From contig NZ_FCOF02000021.1 in assembly GCF_001544755.2 (NCBI RefSeq), forward strand, positions 1 through 64,000: a stretch of DNA of 64,000 bases. Direction: 5' to 3'. The DNA comes from Caballeronia catudaia (lineage in GTDB: Bacteria > Pseudomonadota > Gammaproteobacteria > Burkholderiales > Burkholderiaceae). The notes under the pieces are model-generated. The model saw nothing but the letters and a program-made list of their open reading frames with translations, did no database searches and was not told where the DNA came from. Both the position numbers and the translations under genes were made by a program. Positions 37,053 to 45,647 of the stretch are shown piece after piece (the stretch's first letter is position 1; each line of letters opens with the position of its first letter).

Positions 37053-37757
37053 TTAAGGTTGTGGCGTTTCGCGGATCTTGCGCGGACGGCCACGCGGCAG
37101 CGGTGACACCCGGCGGTTGGCTGCATGCGATGCCCATTCGCGATAGGCGTCGCTGCCGAGCACCCAGCCTTTGAGCGTCGCCTGCAGAAGACGATTGGCC
37201 TCGCGTTCGTCGAGCGGCTGTTCGCACAGTTCCTTGTAGGCGTGCTGGCGTTCGAACGGCGTATTGCCAAGCGACCAGAAGAGCGGATGGTCGGTGATGA
37301 GGCCATCGAGCGTAAGCCCGACGTGATGACGAAAGCTGGACCACTTGTAGTCCTGCGGCGTCGCGACGAGCTGCGCGCGCACCGGCGCCATTTCGACGAC
37401 GCGCGTGGCGAGAAGGAAGTAACGCTCGCCTTCGATGACCGTCGCGCGATAGCGCCCCTCCCACAACGTGCCGCGCCGCATGTAGCGCCGATTGAAGTGC
37501 GCCACGTAACGACGCCCGACGGCCTGCATCGCTTTGGGCAGGCTGGATTCGTCGCGCGGTGTGACGAGCAGATGCACCGCTTGCGGCATCAGCGCATAGG
37601 CGTGGATGGAGAGGTGATGATCACGTGAAGCAGTCCTCAAGCAGTCGATGAATAGCTCATAGTCCTGGTCGTCGACGAAGGCGGGTTGCTGGTCGAGACC
37701 ACGCAGGATGACATGCTGCGGCTGTTCGGGAACGTAGAGTCGTGCAAGCCGTGCCAT
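37053..37757 (-). CDS. REP-associated tyrosine transposase-like protein with degenerate catalytic motifs
   Basis: A 234-residue member of the Y1/RAYT group, whose active relatives nick single-stranded REP hairpins. The fold-level matches are QHVILRG, IHAYALMP, LLVTP, GTLWEGRYRA, APVRAQLV, YKWSSFRHH and the C-terminal RGRPRK. The expected HUH metal motif (MPNHVHLL in active relatives) reads MPQAVHLL with A60 in place of His, and the tyrosine expected in RYIELNPVRA is replaced by V120 (RVVEMAPVRA). It is probably not catalytic. No REP palindromes were found around it. The start MARLARL matches the family. Confidence 0.8.
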   Translation of the reverse strand: MARLARLYVPEQPQHVILRGLDQQPAFVDDQDYELFIDCLRTASRDHHLSIHAYALMPQAVHLLVTPRDESSLPKAMQAVGRRYVAHFNRRYMRRGTLWEGRYRATVIEGERYFLLATRVVEMAPVRAQLVATPQDYKWSSFRHHVGLTLDGLITDHPLFWSLGNTPFERQHAYKELCEQPLDEREANRLLQATLKGWVLGSDAYREWASHAANRRVSPLPRGRPRKIRETPQP

Positions 37758-37963
37758 TCTGGATATTCCGTTGGTCGCGTTTGTGTTACCCCAATCGGGG
37801 GCCTTTCGGAGCCGTTGCGGCAGCATGGATGAAACACATGCAAGCGCCGTGCAACGAGGCCCCGACGCAGCCCTTTGCCCTAGGGAAAATGCTCTACGGC
37901 ACCGCTATGGTTAATGTGAAATGTTGTGTTCATAATGGGCGTGCTTTTTTGGAGGAGCACAAA

Positions 37964-38689
37964 TTGAAAATAAAACAAGTCATCACAGGGATCGCGGCAT
38001 TAGCGTGTGTGTCCACTGCGGCACATGCACAATCTGCCGGCTCCATCTATGTAACTGGAGGCTGGTTTCACTTTGCCCCGCAAGACAGCAGCGGTCCGCT
38101 CAAAGAAACAAGTGTAGGCGGATCTCCCGTCAATATCGATGTTCCCGGTACGGGCGCCGGCATTTCGAGCGCTGATACCGCCGGCTTCACGGTAGGTTAC
38201 TTCGCCACCGATCACATCGCCGCGGAACTCGAAATGGGCATCCCGCCCACCTTCGACCTGAAGGGCACCGGCAACCTCGAGCGGTTTGGCACGCTCGGCA
38301 GCGCGAAGCAATGGAGCCCGACGCTGCTGTTCAAATACTTCTTCAATGCTCCTCAGGCGAAGTTCCGCCCGTACGTGGGTATTGGCGTGACGCGTACCTG
38401 GTTCACCGACGCGCAAATCACCAATCAGCAGTTCGAAGGCTCGGTCCTGCATGGTCCGACCACCGTCGACACGGATAGTTCGTGGGCGCCCGTGTTTAAT
38501 GTCGGCGCGACTTACAATTTCACAGAACACTGGTTCGCCGGCTTCTCCGTGTCGTTCATTCCTTTGAAGGCCACGGCGAAGTTGAACACGCAAGCTCAAA
38601 CGCCTGTGGGCACGCTGAATGTCCAGTCGCAAGCGAAAATAACGATCAACCCGATCGTCACATATTTGCGCGTAGGCTATCGCTTCTAA
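37964..38689 (+). CDS. OmpW-family outer membrane protein
   Basis: Eight-stranded beta-barrel porin-like protein. The 241-residue protein has a signal peptide (KIKQVITGIAALACVSTAAHA), alternating barrel strands, GYFATDHIAAELEMGIPP, and the C-terminal aromatic YLRVGYRF needed for outer-membrane insertion. The frame starts at TTG (37964-37966) because GGAGGAG lies six bases in front (37951-37957); ATG codons further upstream would give a non-signal extension overlapping the RAYT-like promoter. Base composition is less GC-rich than neighbours. Confidence 0.9.
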   Translation: MKIKQVITGIAALACVSTAAHAQSAGSIYVTGGWFHFAPQDSSGPLKETSVGGSPVNIDVPGTGAGISSADTAGFTVGYFATDHIAAELEMGIPPTFDLKGTGNLERFGTLGSAKQWSPTLLFKYFFNAPQAKFRPYVGIGVTRTWFTDAQITNQQFEGSVLHGPTTVDTDSSWAPVFNVGATYNFTEHWFAGFSVSFIPLKATAKLNTQAQTPVGTLNVQSQAKITINPIVTYLRVGYRF

Positions 38690-38749
38690 AGTGAAATTGC
38701 CCGCAGGCAAGTAGCCGCGATATTCACGTCATCGCGAAAACAAACCAGA

Positions 38750-38779
38750 CGCCGGCATGATTCATTCATGCCGGCGTTT
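38750..38779 (+). terminator. Terminator after the ompW-like gene
   Basis: CGCCGGCATGA (38750-38760), loop TTCAT, TCATGCCGGCG (38766-38776), then TTT. The 11-bp perfect stem lies 61 bases past the stop codon. Confidence 0.88.
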
Positions 38780-38982
38780 CTGTATTCATTGCTTGTAAAT
38801 GTGACCGTCGCGGGAAGAAATGACTTGCAGAAATTACGTGCAGAAGCTGCGAGGCCACACTCCACGGCTACGCAGACCGAAGCGTTGCGCAACGATGAAG
38901 CATCGGCATCGAATTTGCTGCATGATAAGTTCCCCGCCGCCTCGTGCGGTCATCCACGACTCATCCATCGACGGAGCGATCT

Positions 38983-39357
38983 ATGAACGCACTGCCTAAC
39001 ACGCGAGACGCCATCGGAGATTCATGGACCACGACGAGCCGCCGCGCGCGCCGCATGGCGCGTCATGGCCGTGAAGCAGCCGAAGATATCGGCTCCGAAC
39101 TGCGCTCGCTTCTGAGCGAACTGGAAAGCGCGCTGGCCGAAGGCACGTCGGCCGATGCCGCCGCGCTGCGCGCACAAATCGGCGAGCGCCTCGACAGCGC
39201 GCGCGCACGTCTGAACGACACGCACGCCGCGCTACGCCAACGCGCCGGCGCAGTGTTCGAAGACGCCGATGCCTACATCCACGAAAGGCCCTGGCAGACT
39301 ATCGTGCTCGTCGGTGGACTCGCTCTCGTCGCGGGCGTGCTGCTCGCGCGTGTACGC
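38983..39357 (+). CDS. DUF883 (ElaB/YqjD-like) membrane-anchored protein
   Basis: A small stress-associated protein related to E. coli YqjD/ElaB, which associate with ribosomes and the inner membrane. The roughly 125-residue protein has a helical, probably coiled-coil body (about 25-95; LRSLLSELESALAEG) and a C-terminal membrane helix (TIVLVGGLALVAGVLLARV). GGAG precedes the ATG. Only a few bases separate its stop from the convergent ugpQ stop. The 200 bases upstream of the ATG show no other gene. Confidence 0.85.
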
Positions 39358-39365
39358 TGACGGTT

Positions 39366-40121
39366 TCAGTCCGGCGACGCTTCCAGAAAATCCGCGCCGA
39401 TGATGTCGATGCGATCCGTACAGATTGCATCGACGCCCCATTGCGCGAGCAGGCGCGCCCGCGCGGGATCGTTCACCGTGTAGGCGAGGATGCGCAGGCC
39501 GGCGTCCTTGATCTGCGCGACGAGCGTCTCATCGAGCGCGCTATGGCTCGCGTGCAGCGACACACACGACAATGCCGCCGTCTGTGCGCGCCAGTTCGCA
39601 GGCACGCGTTCGTAGAGCATGCCGCGCGGCAGATTCGGCGCGACATCGCGAGCGGCTTCGAGCGCCGCATACGAGAACGATGACAACAGCGGCGCGGGCT
39701 CGGCATCCGCCCACAAGCGCGCCGCCTCGCGCGCGACGAGCACGCCTGTTTCCACATCGCGCCCCTGACACGGCTTGATCTCGATGTTCGCCGCGAGCCC
39801 ATGCTTCATACATCGCTCGTGCGCCTGCGCGAGCGTCGGCATGCGCGCGTTCGCGAACTCGGCACCGAACCACGAGCCCGCGTCGAGCGCGCGCAACTGC
39901 GCGTAAGTCAGCGCTTTCGCCGCGCCGCGGCCGTTCGACGTGCGATCCACTGCGTCGTCGTGCAGCAGGAAAACGATATCGTCGGCGGAGAGCTTCGCGT
40001 CGAACTCGATCATCGTGTGGCCAAATCGCGCGCCCACGTCGATGGCTTCGAGCGTATTCTCGGGCGCGAGCTTGCCACCGCCGCGATGCGCGACGATTGC
40101 AGGGTAAGGCCAGGTTCTCAT
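39366..40121 (-). CDS. ugpQ: Glycerophosphodiester phosphodiesterase
   Basis: Cytoplasmic hydrolysis of glycerophosphodiesters to glycerol-3-phosphate and an alcohol. The 251-residue GDPD protein has the active-site VAHRGGGKLAPENTLEA (His and Arg at 11-12, Glu after PEN), the metal region IEFDAKLSADD and the later NIEIKPC. It is last in ugpBAECQ, 13 bases after ugpC. Confidence 0.95.
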   Translation of the reverse strand: MRTWPYPAIVAHRGGGKLAPENTLEAIDVGARFGHTMIEFDAKLSADDIVFLLHDDAVDRTSNGRGAAKALTYAQLRALDAGSWFGAEFANARMPTLAQAHERCMKHGLAANIEIKPCQGRDVETGVLVAREAARLWADAEPAPLLSSFSYAALEAARDVAPNLPRGMLYERVPANWRAQTAALSCVSLHASHSALDETLVAQIKDAGLRILAYTVNDPARARLLAQWGVDAICTDRIDIIGADFLEASPD

Positions 40122-40134
40122 CGCATCGCCTCCA

Positions 40135-41211
40135 TTAGTTCGCGCGCAGTCCCGTCGACGGATCGAAAAAGTGCAGATGCCGCGCGGGCAACGACACGTT
40201 CAACCGCTCGCCACGCCGCGGCCGATGTTCATGCGGCAAGCGCGCCGCCACATCGTGCTTGCCCCATCTGCCATGCGCGAGATTGTCCGCACCGAGCAGT
40301 TCCGCCGAATCGACATCGAGCGTGACGCTTGCGGCGTTATCGAGGCCCGGCGTCATATGTTCCGGACGAATGCCGATGATCCACTCGCGCCCGTGCATCG
40401 CGCTATTCACGCTTGATACCGGCAATGAAGGTCCATCGCCCGCGACGACAAAAGTCGCGCCGTCTTCCGATACACGCCCTTCGAGCAGATTCATTGCAGG
40501 CGAGCCGATGAAACTCGCGACGAACACCGTCGCCGGACGCTCGTACACTTCGGTCGGCGCGCCGATCTGCTCGGCGTGCCCTTTGTTCATCACGATGACG
40601 CGCTGCGCCAGGGTCATCGCTTCGATCTGATCGTGCGTGACGTACAGGCTCGTCGTGGCGAGGCGCGCATGCAGGCGCTGGATTTCGAGGCGCATCTGCA
40701 CGCGCAGCTTGGCGTCGAGATTCGAGAGCGGTTCGTCGAACAGAAACACCGCCGGCTCGCGCACGATCGCACGGCCCATCGCGACACGCTGCCGCTGCCC
40801 GCCCGACAACTCGCGCGGCCTGCGCGCCAGCAAATGTTCGAGTTCAAGGATACGCGCAGCGTTCGTCACGCGTTCGTCGATGATCTTCTTTTCGAAACCG
40901 CCGATCTTGAGCGCATACGCCATGTTCTGCGCGACGCTCATGTGCGGATAGAGCGCGTAGTTTTGGAAGACCATCGCGATGTCGCGATCCTTCGGCTCCA
41001 GCTTGTTCACGACCTTGCCGCCGATTTCGATCGCGCCTTCGGACACGGACTCGAGACCCGCGACCATGCGCAGCAGCGTGGACTTGCCGCAACCCGACGG
41101 TCCGACCATCACGACGAACTCGCCGTCTTCGATCGCCACATCGATGCCGTGCAGCACGTAGTTCGCGCCGTCGTAGGTTTTTTTGACGCCTTTCAGATTC
41201 AACGCAGCCAT
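40135..41211 (-). CDS. ugpC: sn-Glycerol-3-phosphate ABC transporter ATPase
   Basis: MalK-type ATPase of the Ugp uptake system. The 358-residue protein has Walker A GPSGCGKST (37-45), signature LSGGQRQRV, Walker B FLFDEPLSNLD and switch VTHDQIEAMT, followed by the TOBE regulatory domain (about 240-350). It lies three bases after ugpE, so translation is tightly linked. Confidence 0.95.
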   Translation of the reverse strand: MAALNLKGVKKTYDGANYVLHGIDVAIEDGEFVVMVGPSGCGKSTLLRMVAGLESVSEGAIEIGGKVVNKLEPKDRDIAMVFQNYALYPHMSVAQNMAYALKIGGFEKKIIDERVTNAARILELEHLLARRPRELSGGQRQRVAMGRAIVREPAVFLFDEPLSNLDAKLRVQMRLEIQRLHARLATTSLYVTHDQIEAMTLAQRVIVMNKGHAEQIGAPTEVYERPATVFVASFIGSPAMNLLEGRVSEDGATFVVAGDGPSLPVSSVNSAMHGREWIIGIRPEHMTPGLDNAASVTLDVDSAELLGADNLAHGRWGKHDVAARLPHEHRPRRGERLNVSLPARHLHFFDPSTGLRAN

Positions 41212-41214
41212 GTT

Positions 41215-42060
41215 TTATTTCTCGGAATCGACGAGGCCGCGCACGAACCAGCGCTGCATCGTCAGCACGACGGCGAGCGGCGGCAGCATCGCGAGCAGCG
41301 TCGCGGCCATCACGAGATGCCATTCCGTCGCGGTGTCGCCCGACGCGATCATGCTCTTGATGCCGACCACCGCCGTCTGCAGCGACACCTGATTGGTGAT
41401 GAGGATCGGCCAGAGATACTGGTTCCAGCCGTAGATGAACGTGATGACGAAGAGCGCCGCGATATTCGTCTTCGAGAGCGGCAGCACGACGTCCCAGAAG
41501 AAACGCAGCGGCCCCGCCCCGTCGATGCGCGCCGCTTCCATCAGTTCGTCGGGCAGCGTCATGAAGAACTGGCGGAACAGAAACGTCGCGGTTGCGGAGG
41601 CGATCAACGGCAGCGTCAGACCGGCATACGTATTCGACAAATGCATCGACGAAACGACTTCGACCGTCGGGAAGATACGCACTTCGACAGGCAGCATCAG
41701 CGTGATGAAGATGAGCCAGAACGCGAGGTTCTTCATCGGAAAGCGGAAGAAGACGATGGCATACGCGGAAATGATCGACACCGCGATCTTGCCGATACTG
41801 ATGACGAGCGCCATCACGAGGCTGTTGAGCAGCATCAGGCCGAACGGAGCCGCCGCGTTGCCGCTGCCGTGCGTCCAGATGTGCGCGATGTTCTCGAAGA
41901 GATGCGAACTGGGAATCAGCGAGAGCGGCACGCTGAAGACTTCCTTCGAATTCATCGAGGCCGCGCAAAACGCGACGTACACCGGAAACACGATCATGGC
42001 GACGCCGAGCAGCAGCACCGCGTGACAGAAGATATCGAAGCCGCGGCGGTTTTCGATCAT
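41215..42060 (-). CDS. ugpE: Glycerol-3-phosphate ABC transporter permease UgpE
   Basis: A 281-residue binding-protein-dependent permease with six helices and the EAA loop EAARIDGAGPLRFFWDVVLPL that contacts UgpC. It overlaps ugpA by four bases. MIENRRGFDIF is the usual UgpE start region. Confidence 0.95.
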   Translation of the reverse strand: MIENRRGFDIFCHAVLLLGVAMIVFPVYVAFCAASMNSKEVFSVPLSLIPSSHLFENIAHIWTHGSGNAAAPFGLMLLNSLVMALVISIGKIAVSIISAYAIVFFRFPMKNLAFWLIFITLMLPVEVRIFPTVEVVSSMHLSNTYAGLTLPLIASATATFLFRQFFMTLPDELMEAARIDGAGPLRFFWDVVLPLSKTNIAALFVITFIYGWNQYLWPILITNQVSLQTAVVGIKSMIASGDTATEWHLVMAATLLAMLPPLAVVLTMQRWFVRGLVDSEK

Positions 42061-42941
42061 GAGTATTGCACCCTGCGCTCGACGAAGCGGAACTGCACGA
42101 CCGTCAGCGCGACGACGATCACCATCAGCACGACCGACTGCGCGCCCGAGCTGCCGATGTCGAGTCCCTGAAAACCTTCCGCGAAGATCTTGTAGATGAG
42201 CGTCTTGGTCGATTGCGCCGGACCGCCGCCGGTCGCGGCATCGATGACGGGGAAGGTATCGAAGAACGCGTACACGAGATTCACGACGAGCAGGAAGAAG
42301 CTCGTCGGCGACAGCAACGGCAAAGCGATGCCGAAGAAGCGCCGCACCGGTCCGGCGCCATCGATGGCGGCCGCTTCGATCAGCGATTGCGGAATTGCCT
42401 GCAGGCCCGCGTAGAAGAACAGGAAGTTGTAGCTGACCTGCTTCCACACCGACGCGAGCACGACGAGGAACATGGCCTGCGCGCCGTTGAGCGCGTGATT
42501 CCAGACGATGCCCTGCTTCGCGAGTGCATACGTCACGAGGCCGATACTCGGATTGAACAGAAACGACCACAGCACCGCGGCGATCGCAGGCGCGACCGCA
42601 TACGGCCAGATGAGCAGCGTCTGATAAGCCTTGGCGCCGCGCGTCACGCGATCCGCGCACGCGGCGAGCAAGAGCGAGATCACGAGCCCCGACACGGTGA
42701 CGAGCGCGCAGAAGATCATCGTCGTGCTGAACGACGACAAGTAGAGCGGATCGGCGAACAACTGTTTGAAGTTCGCGAGCCCGACGAACTCGCTCGACGT
42801 GCCGAACGCATCCTGGCTCTGCGTGGCCTGCCAGAGCGCTTCGCCCGCGGGCCACAAAAAGAACAGCGCGGTGATCGCGAGTTGAGGCGCGACGAGCAGA
42901 TACGGCAAGACGCTCGTATCGAAACGAGAGCGTTTTTCCAT
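42057..42941 (-). CDS. ugpA: Glycerol-3-phosphate ABC transporter permease UgpA
   Basis: A 294-residue permease with six membrane helices and EAA loop EAAAIDGAGPVRRFFGIALPL. The MEKRSRFDTSVLPYLL start is used; upstream in-frame sequence overlaps ugpB and is not hydrophobic. It forms the heterodimeric pore with UgpE. Confidence 0.95.
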   Translation of the reverse strand: MEKRSRFDTSVLPYLLVAPQLAITALFFLWPAGEALWQATQSQDAFGTSSEFVGLANFKQLFADPLYLSSFSTTMIFCALVTVSGLVISLLLAACADRVTRGAKAYQTLLIWPYAVAPAIAAVLWSFLFNPSIGLVTYALAKQGIVWNHALNGAQAMFLVVLASVWKQVSYNFLFFYAGLQAIPQSLIEAAAIDGAGPVRRFFGIALPLLSPTSFFLLVVNLVYAFFDTFPVIDAATGGGPAQSTKTLIYKIFAEGFQGLDIGSSGAQSVVLMVIVVALTVVQFRFVERRVQYS

Positions 42942-43002
42942 GCTTGGCTTATCCAGAAGCGCTCGCGCTTTTTCAGCACGGGCGCATGCGCTTAGTTTGC
43001 CC

Positions 43003-44328
43003 TTAGTTGCCGGTCTTTTCGAAGCGGCGCAGCAACTCGTCGCCGCGTTGCACCGATGCATCGAGCGCTTGCTGCGGCGTCTTCTTCTCGGCCCAGACCT
43101 GCTCGAGCTCTTCATCGACGATGGTGCGTATCTGCGGCATGTTGCCTAGGCGCAGACCCTTCGTGAACGGCAGCGGCGGCTTGTTCATCATCTGCTTGAT
43201 GGCGATGTCCGCGCCGGGGTTCTTGTCGTAAAAGCCCTGCTTCTGCGTGAGTTCATACGCGGCCTGCGTGACCGGCAGATAGCCCGTGTCCTGATGCCAT
43301 TTCGCCGCGACTTCCGGCGTCGACAAGTACGCGAGGAATTTCGCGACGCCCTTGTAGACGGCGGGATCCTTGCCCGACAACACCCACAAGCTCGCGCCGC
43401 CGATGATCGCGTTCTGCGGCGCGCCCTTCACGCTCGCGTCGTACGGCATCATGCCGACGCCGTAATCGAACTTCGCGTATTTGGCGATGGTCGCGCGCGA
43501 GCCCGACGAGTTCGTGATGATGCCGCAGTCACCGCTATAGAACTTCGACACCGGCTCGTCCTTGCGGCCCACATACGTGAACGTGCCTTCCTTCGCCATG
43601 TTCTGCAGGAACTGGATATGCGCGACCTGCAACGGCTTGTTGAATTCGAGCTTGGCGTCGAGGCCGTCGAAGCCGTTGTTCTTCGTCGCGAACGGCGCGG
43701 CGTGCCACGCGCTGTAGTTTTCGAGTTGAATCCAGCTCTGCCATCCCGATGAATAACCGCACGAGTAGCCCGCGGCCTTCAGCTTCTTTGCGTCGGCTTC
43801 GACATCGGCCCAGGTTTTCGGCGGCTGGTTAGGATCGAGACCGGCCTTCTTGAACGCGTCCTTGTTGTAGTAGAGAACGGGCGTCGAGCTGTTGAACGGC
43901 ATCGAGATGAGATGGCCGGTCTTCGCGTCGCTGTAATAGCCGGCGATGGTCGGCACGAACGCCTTTTCGTCGAGCGGCACGCCTGCTTGCTTGAACACAT
44001 CGGAGACGGGAATGACGGCTTTCTTCGCCTGCATCATCGTCGCGGTGCCGACTTCGTAGACCTGCAGGATCGCGGGCGCATTGCCGCTGCGATACGCCGC
44101 GATGCCCGCCGCGAGCGTCTGGTCATACGTGCCCTTGAACACGGGGACGATCTTGTAATCGCTCTGCGACTTGTTGAAGTCGGTGGCGATGTCGCTCACG
44201 CGCTCGCCGAGCGCGGCTTCCATCGCGTGCCAGAACTGGATTTCCGTCGCGGCGTGTGCGGCCGTGGCGGCGCCGAACATGAGAACGGCAGCCGCCGGGA
44301 TCGAGCGGAACAAGGGCTTGCAGCTCAT
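43003..44328 (-). CDS. ugpB: Glycerol-3-phosphate-binding periplasmic protein
   Basis: Substrate-binding protein of the Ugp system for sn-glycerol-3-phosphate and glycerophosphodiesters. The 441-residue protein has a Sec signal peptide (ending AAHAATEIQFWHAM) and the family 1 binding-protein body. It starts only 44 bases after dgt, and that gap contains a small TCGCGC/GCGCGA inverted repeat but no repeat resembling a Pho box. Confidence 0.95.
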   Translation of the reverse strand: MSCKPLFRSIPAAAVLMFGAATAAHAATEIQFWHAMEAALGERVSDIATDFNKSQSDYKIVPVFKGTYDQTLAAGIAAYRSGNAPAILQVYEVGTATMMQAKKAVIPVSDVFKQAGVPLDEKAFVPTIAGYYSDAKTGHLISMPFNSSTPVLYYNKDAFKKAGLDPNQPPKTWADVEADAKKLKAAGYSCGYSSGWQSWIQLENYSAWHAAPFATKNNGFDGLDAKLEFNKPLQVAHIQFLQNMAKEGTFTYVGRKDEPVSKFYSGDCGIITNSSGSRATIAKYAKFDYGVGMMPYDASVKGAPQNAIIGGASLWVLSGKDPAVYKGVAKFLAYLSTPEVAAKWHQDTGYLPVTQAAYELTQKQGFYDKNPGADIAIKQMMNKPPLPFTKGLRLGNMPQIRTIVDEELEQVWAEKKTPQQALDASVQRGDELLRRFEKTGN

Positions 44329-44372
44329 CGATGAGTCTCCTTTCGAGGATTCGCGCTTTGAAACGCGCGATC

Positions 44373-45593
44373 TTAGTTGTTGTCGATGACAAACAGGCGT
44401 TGATACTCTTTCAATGCGTAGCGATCCGTCATGCCGGCGATGTAATGCGCGATCAGCCGCGCCTGCGAACTATCGGGGCTCAATGAAGGCGCATCGTTGG
44501 CCGATTCCTCCGCCACCGGCAAGCGCGCCTGATACGCGGGCGGCAAGAGACGGGGGTCATCGGTGAAGGCTTCGAAAAGGCCCGTCACGACGCGCTTCGC
44601 CTTGTTCGCCATACGCATCACGCGATAGTGCCGGTACAGGTTCTTGAACAGAAAGCGCTTGAGCTGGGCTGCTTGCGCGGCGACTTCATCGCTGTGCGCG
44701 ACGAGCGACGGCGCATTGCGGATATCGTCGAGCGATTGCGGGGCGACGCGTTCGAGATTGCGGCTCGTCGACTCGATCAGATCGACGATCAGCGTATTGA
44801 TGATGCGGCGGATCGTTTCGTGAATCAGCCTGCGCCCTTCGATGTTCGGATAATCGGCGCGGGCGGCATCGAAATGCGTGTGCCACAGGCTCACTTCGGA
44901 AAGCTGTTCGAGCGTGATGAGGCCGGAGCGCAGGCCGTCGTCGACATCGTGATTGTTGTACGCGATTTCATCCGCGACATTCGCGATCTGCGCTTCGAGC
45001 GAAGGCTGCTTGCCGGTTAGAAAGCGCTCGCCGAGATCGCCGAGCTTGCGCGCGTTCTCACGCGAACAATGCTTGAGAATGCCTTCCCGCGTTTCGAAGC
45101 ACAGGTTCAGGCCGTTGAACGCGCCGTAGTGCTCTTCGAGTTGATCGACCACCGCGAGGCTCTGCAGATTGTGCTCGAAGCCGCCGTGATCGCGCATGCA
45201 TTCGTGCAGCGCGTCCTGTCCGGCATGGCCGAACGGCGTGTGACCGAGGTCGTGCGCGAGCGAAATGGCTTCGACGAGATCCTCGTTCAGCCGCAGATTG
45301 CGCGCCACCGAACGCGCGATCTGCGCGACTTCGAGACTGTGCGTGAGCCGCGTGCGGAAAAGGTCGCCTTCGTGATTGACGAAGACCTGCGTCTTGTATT
45401 CGAGCCGGCGAAACGCGGTCGAGTGCACGATGCGGTCGCGGTCGCGCTGGAACTCGGTGCGCGCCGCGGGCGGCGCTTCGGCATATCTGCGCCCGCGCGA
45501 TTGCAACGAATGCGCGGCGTACGGCGCGAGATGCGCCTCGAGCGCACGCGACAACGGCGCGCCCGGCGGAAGTTGCTGTTCTTTTTCGCTCAC
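44373..45593 (-). CDS. dgt: Deoxyguanosinetriphosphate triphosphohydrolase-like protein
   Basis: HD-domain dNTP triphosphohydrolase. The 406-residue protein has FRRLEYKTQVFVNHEGDLFRTRLTHSLEV with metal ligand H85 and the HD pair H114-D115 in AHDLGHTPFGHAG. It starts at GTG (45591-45593). It follows aroB by 54 bases, the standard aroKB-dgt order in beta- and gammaproteobacteria. Confidence 0.92.
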   Translation of the reverse strand: MSEKEQQLPPGAPLSRALEAHLAPYAAHSLQSRGRRYAEAPPAARTEFQRDRDRIVHSTAFRRLEYKTQVFVNHEGDLFRTRLTHSLEVAQIARSVARNLRLNEDLVEAISLAHDLGHTPFGHAGQDALHECMRDHGGFEHNLQSLAVVDQLEEHYGAFNGLNLCFETREGILKHCSRENARKLGDLGERFLTGKQPSLEAQIANVADEIAYNNHDVDDGLRSGLITLEQLSEVSLWHTHFDAARADYPNIEGRRLIHETIRRIINTLIVDLIESTSRNLERVAPQSLDDIRNAPSLVAHSDEVAAQAAQLKRFLFKNLYRHYRVMRMANKAKRVVTGLFEAFTDDPRLLPPAYQARLPVAEESANDAPSLSPDSSQARLIAHYIAGMTDRYALKEYQRLFVIDNN

Positions 45594-45647
45594 CGGCTGC
45601 TCCGCTTCGTCGTGGTGCTTCGTCGTATTAGCCGCCGCTCGCGCGGA

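Noticed and set aside
37860..37950. CRP- or FNR-type site upstream of the ompW-like gene
   Set aside because: TGTGA is present but the second half-site is at the wrong spacing for CRP and no TTGAT-N4-ATCAA is found.
36727..38000. REP/BIME repeats around the RAYT-like gene
   Set aside because: Flanking hairpins are ordinary terminators; no GTAG- or GGAG-led repeated palindromes were seen.
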